A stretch of 10,793 nt of DNA from Anaerolineae bacterium (GTDB taxonomy: Bacteria; Chloroflexota; Anaerolineae; B4-G1; SLSP01): the NCBI GenBank assembly GCA_018055515.1, contig JAGPHL010000070.1, positions 1 through 10,793 on the forward strand, read 5' to 3'. The position numbers were made by a program, and so were the translations under genes. The notes under the pieces were generated by a model. That model worked only from the letters and a program-made list of their open reading frames with translations, was not told where the DNA came from and ran no database searches. Of this stretch, positions 5,158 through 10,793 are shown one piece after another. The stretch's first letter is position 1; every line of letters starts with the position of its first letter.

Positions 5158-6734
5158 TCCGGGCGCATGTGTTGATTTCTGGCGATGCCCTCAGCCTCGC
5201 TCGCGGCGCTGAAGAGACGCGGTTGGCGATCGAGGCCGAACTTTCCTATTTGGGACTCGACAAAGAAGTTCAGGTGAGCTACATGGGGCATGTGGATCGG
5301 ACGGATGCCCTGCCCATGGTCATTGTTTTCCCCGAAGGCACGCGCTACGGCGCGGTGCGACCGGAGGATGGCGCCTACATTGTGCAGGAGCATCTCTACA
5401 AGGGGCGGATCGTCCAGCATCTGCTGGCGCCGCCGGAGACGCTTTCCGGTCAAATCGCGCATCTGCCGGGGCGGGCCGGCGCCATTGAGGCTCAGAAGCG
5501 GGTGGTGCTGCGCCGCGCGGGGATCATTGACCCCACGAGCATTGACGAGTATATCGCTCACGACGGGTATTTCGCGCTGGGCAAGGCGCTCACCGAGATG
5601 CAGCCCGGCGAGGTGCTGAAGACGGTCAAGGATTCCAAACTCCAGGGACGCGGCGGTGCGGGATTCCCCACCGGGCTCAAGTGGAGTTTTGTGGTGAATC
5701 AGCCGGGCACGAAGTACATCGTCTGCAACGCCGATGAATCCGAGCCGGGGACGTTCAAGGATCGCCTGATTCTGGAAGGGGATCCGCACGCCGTGCTCGA
5801 AGGGATGGCGCTGGCCGGGTATGCGGTCGGCGCGCATGAGGGCTGGATTTACGTCCGAGGGGAATATGGACAGGCGCGCGAGCGTCTGGAATACGCCATC
5901 AAGCAGGCCGAGGACTACGGGCTGCTGGGCGACAATATCATGGAGAGCGGCTTTGATTTCCACATCCATGTGCACGCGGGGGCCGGGGCTTACGTCTGCG
6001 GCGAGGAAACCGCGTTGCTGGAGAGCCTCGAGGGCAAGCGGGGGACGCCGCGCATTCGTCCGCCCTATCCTACCGTGCGCGGGTTCCGGGATCAGCCCAC
6101 GGTCGTCAACAACGTGGAGACGCTGGCCAATGTCCCGGCCATCATCCTCAACGGCGCCGACTGGTTCCGCTCCATCGGGACTCAGGCAAGCCCGGGGACC
6201 AAGGTCTACACGATGCTCGGCGACGTGAACATCACCGGCCTCATCGAGGTGCCGATGGGCATTACCCTGCGCGAAGTCATCGAGATTTACGGCGGCGGCA
6301 TGCGCGGCGGGAAGGCCTTCAAGTGCGCGCAAACGGGCGGCGCTTCAGGCAGCATCATCCCGGCGGAATTTCTCGATGTGCCGATGGATTTTTCCAGCAT
6401 GGCTGCCAAAGGCGCGGCGCTGGGCAGTGGGGCGCTGCTGGTCTGTGATGAGGACACGGATGTCGTGGACCTCGCGTATGTGCTGGTGCGTTTCTTCAAG
6501 ACGGAATCTTGCGGCAAGTGCGTGCCGTGTCGCGTGGGGACGGTGCAGATGCTGGAGGCGTTGGACCGCCTGCAGCGGGGCTATGCGCGCGCCGCCGACC
6601 TGCGGCGCCTTGAGGAAATCGCCGGTTACGTGCAGGAGACCTCGTTCTGCGGCCTCGGACAGGCGGCGGCGGTGCCCATTCTCACCGGCTTGCGTTTCTT
6701 CCGTGACGAATTTGAGGCCCGCGTGCGGCATTAG
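5154..6734 (+). CDS. hoxF: NuoF/HoxF-like NADH-binding flavoprotein, module B
   Basis: A 526-residue NuoF/HoxF flavoprotein that oxidises or reduces a pyridine nucleotide at FMN. The N-terminal 105 residues are a thioredoxin-like domain keeping the shape-defining FPEGTRYGAVRPED segment (59-72) but no cysteine, so no [2Fe-2S] cluster can form there. The core has GRGGAGFPTGLKW (165-177) for FMN, CNADESEPGTFKDR (191-204) and GAGAYVCGEETAL (276-288) for FMN and nucleotide, and the N3-type [4Fe-4S] ligands Cys453, Cys456, Cys459 and Cys499. It ends soon after the N3 domain, unlike the 586-residue paralogue upstream, which adds two more clusters. The NADESEPGTF loop is that of ordinary NADH-linked complex I NuoF. 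ATG at 5154 overlaps the previous stop by four bases and has AGGAGG at 5142-5147. A 58-base gap without a clear promoter separates it from the next gene. Confidence 0.94.
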   Translation: MIRAHVLISGDALSLARGAEETRLAIEAELSYLGLDKEVQVSYMGHVDRTDALPMVIVFPEGTRYGAVRPEDGAYIVQEHLYKGRIVQHLLAPPETLSGQIAHLPGRAGAIEAQKRVVLRRAGIIDPTSIDEYIAHDGYFALGKALTEMQPGEVLKTVKDSKLQGRGGAGFPTGLKWSFVVNQPGTKYIVCNADESEPGTFKDRLILEGDPHAVLEGMALAGYAVGAHEGWIYVRGEYGQARERLEYAIKQAEDYGLLGDNIMESGFDFHIHVHAGAGAYVCGEETALLESLEGKRGTPRIRPPYPTVRGFRDQPTVVNNVETLANVPAIILNGADWFRSIGTQASPGTKVYTMLGDVNITGLIEVPMGITLREVIEIYGGGMRGGKAFKCAQTGGASGSIIPAEFLDVPMDFSSMAAKGAALGSGALLVCDEDTDVVDLAYVLVRFFKTESCGKCVPCRVGTVQMLEALDRLQRGYARAADLRRLEEIAGYVQETSFCGLGQAAAVPILTGLRFFRDEFEARVRH

Positions 6735-6792
6735 CGGAGCCATCCATTAGAGCTGCTCGATTACAGACTTATTTCAAGGAGTAAAAAGACTC

Positions 6793-8490
6793 ATGAGCGA
6801 AATACACCTGACGATTAACGGACAAGAGGTTGTAGCACAGAGCGGTCAGACAGTTTTGGAAGCGGCGAAGGCTGCCGGCATTGACATTCCGGTGCTGTGT
6901 CACCATCCGGCGCTTTCCAACTGGGGCGCGTGCCGCATGTGCGTCGTCGAGGTTGAAGGGATGCGCACGGTCCAAACCGCATGTACGCTGCCGGCGGCTG
7001 AAGGCATGAAGATTTCGACGCACACCCCCAAAACCACCAGCCTGCGCAAATTCGTCCTCGAATTGCTGTTCTCAGAGCGCAATCATTACTGCATGTATTG
7101 CCAGATGAGCGGCAACTGTGAGCTGCAGGATCAGGCTTACGCGCACGGGCTGGATCACTGGACTTACCCGCGCCCCTTCGAGAAGCTGAACGTGGACGCC
7201 TCACGCAAATATTTCATCATGGATCACAACCGCTGCATCCTGTGCTCGCGGTGTATCCGCGCCTGCGCTGAGGTTGCGGCAAATCACACGTTGGACCTGC
7301 GCAATCGCGGCGCCAAGACGATGGTGATCGCCGACCTGGATGTGCCTTTCGGCGAGTCCAGCTGCGTGGAGTGCGGCACCTGTCTGCAGGTCTGCCCTAC
7401 CGGCGCGTTGGTGGACGCCAGAAGCGCTTACGGCGGGCGGGAGAAGGACGTGACTCACACCCCCACGACCTGTATGCAGTGCAGCATCGGCTGTGAGTTG
7501 GATGTGGTGACGCGCTATAGCCGTCTGCTCCGCGTGGATGGCGTCTGGGGTTCGGAGCCCAACGACGGCCTGCTCTGCGTGGATGGGCGTTTCAAGCCCT
7601 TGTACGAGGAGCGCAAGCGGGTGACCAGGCCGTTGCTCCGCAAGGATGGGGAGCTGGTCGAGGTCTCCTGGGGCGAAGCGCTCGCGGCGGTGGCGGATAA
7701 GCTCAAGGGCGGCTCCTGCCAGGGGCTGGCGGCGTGCGCCACGACCAATGAAGCGCTCGCGGGCTTCGCGCACCTCATGAACCGCGTCGGCGGCAAGGGC
7801 GGGCGGCTGGAACCGCAAGCTCCCACCCTGGGTTACGGCGTGCCCGGCCAGGTCACGGACGTGTTGAGCGCCGATTTCATCATCGTCGCCGGGGCGCAAC
7901 CGCTGGAGTATCAGCGCGTCATCGGCTATTTCATCCATCGCGCCGCTGACAAGGGCACCCCCGTCGCGGTCATCACCGATACGGAAAACGCCCTCAGCGA
8001 GCGGGCGTCCATGACGGTCGCTTCGGCGCAGGCGGGAGTCGTCGCCCAGGCGGCGGCAGCGGCGGAGAAGGTCGTGCTGGTCTACAGCATCGGCATCAAG
8101 CCCGAAGTGATCGCCGCCCTCAAGCCGTTGGGAGACAAAGTCCACTTCCTGGCGCTCGACCCGGCGCGCAATGGCAAGGGCGCGGAAGCGGCCGGCTTGC
8201 GGCCGTTGACGCCGGCTAAGGCCGATGTGGCTTACGTCTTACTGGGGGAGCAGGCCCCGGAGGAGACGCTGCAACTGAAGGCGGGCTTCAAGGTCGTGCA
8301 GGCGGCCTATGTCTCGCCGCTGACGGAGCAGGCCGACGTCGTCCTGCCGACGCCTGTTTGGTCGGAGCGCCAGGGGCATGTGACCACGCTCGATGGGGCC
8401 GTCAAGCCGCTCCAGGTGGTGTTGCCCGCCCCGGCCGGCGTCCGCGACGAGACCGAGGTGTTCGAGCAGTTGTTGGAGCTGCTGGGATAG
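6793..8490 (+). CDS. hoxU: HoxU/NuoG-like iron-sulfur subunit with residual molybdopterin-oxidoreductase domain
   Basis: A 565-residue electron-relay subunit linking the flavoproteins to HoxY. Visible clusters: plant-type [2Fe-2S] Cys36, Cys47, Cys50 and Cys64; a His/Cys [4Fe-4S] region HYCMYC...C (His98, Cys100, Cys103, Cys109) in HoxU-like spacing; a 2x[4Fe-4S] domain Cys148/151/154/158 and Cys191/194/197/201; and a further site Cys227-x2-Cys230-x3-Cys234-x27-Cys262, the N7-type pattern of NuoG and formate dehydrogenases. From about residue 275 (RVTRPLLRKDGEL) it continues as a short molybdopterin-oxidoreductase-like domain ending with the NuoG-like ADVVLPTPVWSE (514-525). Typical HoxU stops near 240 residues and catalytic formate dehydrogenases are far longer, so this domain is probably structural and lacks cofactor. 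The ATG has AAGGAG at 6776-6781, a rather long 11-base spacing. Symbol by operon position; nuoG-like or hydA-like would be equally fair. Confidence 0.9.
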   Translation: MSEIHLTINGQEVVAQSGQTVLEAAKAAGIDIPVLCHHPALSNWGACRMCVVEVEGMRTVQTACTLPAAEGMKISTHTPKTTSLRKFVLELLFSERNHYCMYCQMSGNCELQDQAYAHGLDHWTYPRPFEKLNVDASRKYFIMDHNRCILCSRCIRACAEVAANHTLDLRNRGAKTMVIADLDVPFGESSCVECGTCLQVCPTGALVDARSAYGGREKDVTHTPTTCMQCSIGCELDVVTRYSRLLRVDGVWGSEPNDGLLCVDGRFKPLYEERKRVTRPLLRKDGELVEVSWGEALAAVADKLKGGSCQGLAACATTNEALAGFAHLMNRVGGKGGRLEPQAPTLGYGVPGQVTDVLSADFIIVAGAQPLEYQRVIGYFIHRAADKGTPVAVITDTENALSERASMTVASAQAGVVAQAAAAAEKVVLVYSIGIKPEVIAALKPLGDKVHFLALDPARNGKGAEAAGLRPLTPAKADVAYVLLGEQAPEETLQLKAGFKVVQAAYVSPLTEQADVVLPTPVWSERQGHVTTLDGAVKPLQVVLPAPAGVRDETEVFEQLLELLG

Positions 8491-8532
8491 AGCGCGGGGC
8501 GTCGTGGCGTTCCCGCAGAGTAAGGAGTGACC

Positions 8533-9087
8533 ATGGGTAAGATCAAAGTAGCAACGCAATGGTTAGAGGCGTGCGCCGGCTGCCATATGTCGTTCCTGGA
8601 TATTGACGAGCGGATCGTCGAACTGTTCAAGCATATTGAGATGACTTCCTCGCCCATTACGGACCTCAAACATCCGCCTGAAGAGGGCGTGGAGGTGGGG
8701 ATCCTCACCGGCGGGATTGGCAACGAGGACGAGAAGCACGAGGCCATCGAGATGCGCGAACGGGCGAAGGTGCTCATCGCCATGGGGGACTGTGCGGTCA
8801 CCGGCGGCATTTGCACCATGCGCAACTTTTTCCCCACCGAAGAAGTGCTGCGGCGCGGGTATATCGAGACCGAGAGCACGGTGGACGGGGAGATTCCGGT
8901 CCACGAGGACCTGGCTCCCCTGACGGACAAGGTCAGCGGCGTGGATGAGGTGGTGCCGGTGGACATCTACCTGCCCGGTTGCCCGCCTACCGCCGACGCT
9001 ATCTGGTACGTGTTAACGGAATTGTTGGAGGGCCGGATGCCGAAGTTGGAAGGCAAGGTCCTGAAATATGGGATGGATGGGGGGTAA
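8533..9087 (+). CDS. hoxY: [NiFe] hydrogenase small subunit (HoxY)
   Basis: A 184-residue small subunit of a soluble group 3 [NiFe] hydrogenase. It carries the proximal [4Fe-4S] cluster that takes electrons from the Ni-Fe site in HoxH. Ligands visible are Cys14 and Cys17 (EACAGCHMS), Cys87 (MGDCAVTGG) and Cys150 (LPGCPPTAD); Cys94 is additional. There is no C-terminal domain for medial and distal clusters, as expected for short HoxY, and no Tat signal peptide, so the enzyme is cytoplasmic. The ATG at 8533 is preferred because AAGGAG (8522-8527) sits five bases before it. An in-frame GTG at 8527 lies inside that ribosome site and would add only two residues. It is separated from hoxU by 42 bases and from hoxH by 8 bases. 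Electrons would pass to the terminal clusters of the 6793-8490 protein. Confidence 0.95.
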   Translation: MGKIKVATQWLEACAGCHMSFLDIDERIVELFKHIEMTSSPITDLKHPPEEGVEVGILTGGIGNEDEKHEAIEMRERAKVLIAMGDCAVTGGICTMRNFFPTEEVLRRGYIETESTVDGEIPVHEDLAPLTDKVSGVDEVVPVDIYLPGCPPTADAIWYVLTELLEGRMPKLEGKVLKYGMDGG

Positions 9088-9095
9088 AGTTTACG

Positions 9096-10520
9096 ATGGC
9101 CGAAAAGATTACCATTTCACCTGTGACTCGCATCGAGGGTCACGCCAAGATCACGATCTATCTGGGCGAGGACGGCAAAGTCAAGGATTCCTATTTCCAC
9201 GTGGAGCAGTTTCGGGGCTTCGAGAAGTTCAGCGAGGGGCGCATGTTCTACGAAATGCCCCAGATCACGCCACGGACCTGCGGCATCTGCCCGGTAAGCC
9301 ATCACCTGGCAGCTTCCAAAGCGTGTGATAGGGTGGCCGGCGTGCAACCGACCCCTACCGCGCACAAGCTGCGCGATCTGATGCACATGGGGCAGGTCAT
9401 TCAGTCTCACGGGATGCACTTTTTCGAGCTGGCGGGGCCGGACTTCATCCTGGGATTTGACGCCGACCCCAAGGTGCGACACGTCGGCGGCGTCATTGAC
9501 GCTAACCCCGATCTGGCGGTCAAGGCGGTGAAGCTGCGCGCTTTTGGGCAGGAGATCATCCGCCGGTTGGGCGAGCGGCGCATCCATCCGATCTTCGGAG
9601 TGCCCGGCGGCGTGACCCGGCCCCTGAATCCTGCCGACCGCGAGTGGATGCTGCGCGAGGTGGATGCTCACATCGCCACGACTCTGGAGGGCATTTCGTT
9701 CCTCAAGAGCTGGATGCAGGCCAATCAGCAGATGCTGGAAGAGTTTGCCGCCTTCCCGTCCGCTTACATGGGGTTGGTGCAACCCGATGGCGCGTTGGAG
9801 CTCTACGACGGGCAGCTGAAAATGGTGGATGCTGACGGGTCGTTCCTGGAGCTGTTCGACCCGACGCACTATCTGGAGTATATCGCCGAGCACGTCAATC
9901 CCTACACCTACCTCAAGGCGCCCTACTACAAGAAACGCGGCTATGAGCACGGCATCTACCGGGTGGGTCCCCTGGGACGGCTCAATGTGGCGACGCACAT
10001 CAGCACGCCGATAGCGCAGAGCGAGATGCAGATCTGGAAGCAGCTCAACGGCGGGAAACCGGTGGAGGGCACGCTGTATTATCACTACGCGCGCCTGATC
10101 GAGACGATCTATGCCCTGGAGCGCGTCAAGGAGCTGCTGGACGACCCCGACATCTTGGGGACGGACGTCGCGACGCCCTTCAGCCACATCACCGGCGAGG
10201 GCGTGGGGGTGATTGAGGCGCCGCGGGGGACGCTTTTCCATCACTACTGGACCGACGAGCAGGGCATCATCCAAAGGGTGAACATGATCGTGGCCACTGC
10301 CGGCAATGCCTGGGCCATGAACCATGCGGTCTACATGACTGCCAGGCGCTATGTGGATGGGACGAAGCTCACGGAGGGGATGTTGAACCGCGTGGAACAC
10401 GCCATTCGCGCGCATGACCCCTGCCTCTCCTGCTCGACTCACGCCATGGGGCAGATGCCGATTCAGATCGAGCTCCTGGGACCGGACGGCAAAGTGTTGG
10501 ATACCTTGCAGCGGGATTAG
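9096..10520 (+). CDS. hoxH: [NiFe] hydrogenase large subunit (HoxH)
   Basis: The 474-residue catalytic subunit, which holds the Ni-Fe(CN)2CO site and interconverts H2 with protons and electrons. The N-terminal RIEGH (residues 12-16) contains the conserved glutamate region. The L1 motif is RTCGICPVSHH (60-70, Cys62 and Cys65, His69). The L2 motif near the C-terminus is DPCLSCSTH (441-449, Cys443 and Cys446). All four nickel-binding cysteines are present. After His449 a 25-residue tail beginning Ala-Met-Gly remains, the part normally cut off by a maturation protease once nickel is inserted; a candidate protease begins at 10647. The motifs fit group 3 (most like 3d, Hox). The ATG at 9096 begins MAEKITISPV, the normal N-terminus, so the longer in-frame extension back to 8979, inside hoxY, is rejected. 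The ribosome site is a weak G-run at 9079-9084, suggesting coupling to hoxY. Confidence 0.96.
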   Translation: MAEKITISPVTRIEGHAKITIYLGEDGKVKDSYFHVEQFRGFEKFSEGRMFYEMPQITPRTCGICPVSHHLAASKACDRVAGVQPTPTAHKLRDLMHMGQVIQSHGMHFFELAGPDFILGFDADPKVRHVGGVIDANPDLAVKAVKLRAFGQEIIRRLGERRIHPIFGVPGGVTRPLNPADREWMLREVDAHIATTLEGISFLKSWMQANQQMLEEFAAFPSAYMGLVQPDGALELYDGQLKMVDADGSFLELFDPTHYLEYIAEHVNPYTYLKAPYYKKRGYEHGIYRVGPLGRLNVATHISTPIAQSEMQIWKQLNGGKPVEGTLYYHYARLIETIYALERVKELLDDPDILGTDVATPFSHITGEGVGVIEAPRGTLFHHYWTDEQGIIQRVNMIVATAGNAWAMNHAVYMTARRYVDGTKLTEGMLNRVEHAIRAHDPCLSCSTHAMGQMPIQIELLGPDGKVLDTLQRD

Positions 10521-10546
10521 CCGCTTCCCCAGGCTGTAGTTTCTGG

Positions 10547-10584
10547 AACACGCCCTTTTTCTGACCTCAGGAAAGGGGCGTGTT
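10547..10584 (+). terminator. strong hairpin after hoxH, without a T-run
   Basis: A 17-bp stem with two G-T pairs and a 4-base loop: the arm beginning AACACGCCC at 10547 pairs with the arm ending GGGCGTGTT at 10584, loop 10564-10567. It starts 26 bases after the hoxH stop. No run of T follows on either strand, so intrinsic termination in the usual form is uncertain. Alternatives are a barrier that protects the long operon mRNA from 3' decay, or a partial terminator that reduces expression of the protease gene. Confidence 0.5.
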
Positions 10585-10631
10585 GGCATTCATCGGGCAG
10601 AGGCGGAGCCCGGCCTGCTCCGCTCAGAGTG

Positions 10632-10640
10632 TGATACAAT
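10632..10640 (+). promoter_or_regulatory. extended -10 promoter for the maturation protease gene
   Basis: TGATACAAT is an extended -10 element (TG-n-TACAAT, one mismatch to TATAAT). It ends six bases before the ATG at 10647. No good -35 box stands at the right distance. Transcription would begin at or next to the start codon, so the message would have almost no leader. In keeping with this, no Shine-Dalgarno sequence precedes the gene. Confidence 0.45.
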
Positions 10641-10646
10641 AATCGC

Positions 10647-10793
10647 ATGAACGAGAAGACTCCACGCACTTTGATTGCCGGATTCGGGAACGTCTTCCGC
10701 CGTGATGATGGCGTCGGGCCGGCCGTGGTCAACGCCGTGCGCGCGCGGTTGGGACGCGCCCCCCTCGACCCGCTGGACGATGGGTTCGAGACG
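10647..10793 (+). CDS. hydrogenase maturation protease (HoxW/HycI type), 5' part
   Basis: Only the first 49 codons are inside the window; the frame stays open to the last base. The translation contains AGFGNVFRRDDGVGPAVV (residues 11-28), the GxGNxxxxDDGxG signature of the nickel-dependent endopeptidases that trim the C-terminal peptide of [NiFe] hydrogenase large subunits. Asp20 or Asp21 should be among the nickel-sensing residues. The position just after hoxH, whose product ends with an uncut 25-residue tail after DPCLSCSTH, makes hoxH the likely substrate. The gap from hoxH is 126 bases and holds a hairpin and a separate extended -10 element, so it may be expressed partly independently. 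No ribosome-binding site is visible. The ATG is the only plausible start near the family N-terminus. Confidence 0.88.
   Translation, partial: MNEKTPRTLIAGFGNVFRRDDGVGPAVVNAVRARLGRAPLDPLDDGFET

Noticed and set aside
6735..6792. 58-base gap before the HoxU-like gene as a regulatory site
   Set aside because: Apart from the AAGGAG ribosome site I see no promoter, hairpin or repeat of note.
8979..9095. N-terminal extension of hoxH into hoxY
   Set aside because: The extension is out-of-frame hoxY coding sequence; MAEKITISPVTRIEGH at 9096 is the normal large-subunit N-terminus.

Overview
The window is GC-rich bacterial DNA. All genes are on the + strand and almost every intergenic gap is under 160 bases. 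It carries one continuous hydrogenase gene cluster: a soluble, pyridine-nucleotide-linked [NiFe] hydrogenase of the HoxEFUYH type, preceded by a second complete diaphorase module of the kind normally found with electron-bifurcating [FeFe] hydrogenases (HndA/HndB/HndC, also called HydC/HydB). The gene set points to a strictly or facultatively anaerobic, fermentative bacterium. Chloroflexota (Anaerolineae-like) is my best guess from composition and gene style, but no marker gene is present and this is weak. No mobile element, tRNA, rRNA or CRISPR was seen.

Layout. Bases 32-1120 hold two small accessory genes: a DRTGG-domain protein and a PHP-family metallophosphoesterase. Bases 1121-1275 hold a good sigma-70-type promoter (TTGGCA, 16 bases, TATAAT) with dyad sequences around its -35 region. 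Bases 1276-4656 hold diaphorase module A: a NuoE-like [2Fe-2S] protein, a stand-alone GHKL ATPase (start overlaps the preceding stop), an HndB-type thioredoxin-like ferredoxin, and a 586-residue HndC/HydB-type flavoprotein with a C-terminal 2x[4Fe-4S] domain. Bases 4669-8490 hold diaphorase module B: a second NuoE, a second NuoF (526 residues, complex-I-like nucleotide loop, no C-terminal ferredoxin domain) and a 565-residue HoxU/NuoG-like protein. Bases 8533-10520 encode the [NiFe] hydrogenase small (HoxY) and large (HoxH) subunits, with intact active-site cysteines. A strong hairpin follows, and the window ends inside a HoxW/HycI-type maturation protease that seems to have its own promoter and possibly a leaderless start.

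How it may work together. HoxYH would interconvert H2 with protons and electrons. The NuoG-like protein would wire HoxY to the flavoproteins. The two NuoE/NuoF pairs could serve two different acceptors. By sequence, NuoF-1 resembles the bifurcating HydB (loop NGDEGDPGAF, C-terminal ferredoxin domain, Cys-rich linker) and NuoF-2 resembles ordinary NADH-oxidising NuoF (loop NADESEPGTF). A [NiFe] hydrogenase with two flavin modules could couple ferredoxin, NADH or NADPH, and H2; this is inference. Both NuoF proteins have lost all the cysteines of their N-terminal thioredoxin-like [2Fe-2S] domain. The DRTGG, PHP and GHKL-ATPase genes are the uncharacterised companions often seen beside [FeFe] HydABC operons, here with a [NiFe] enzyme.
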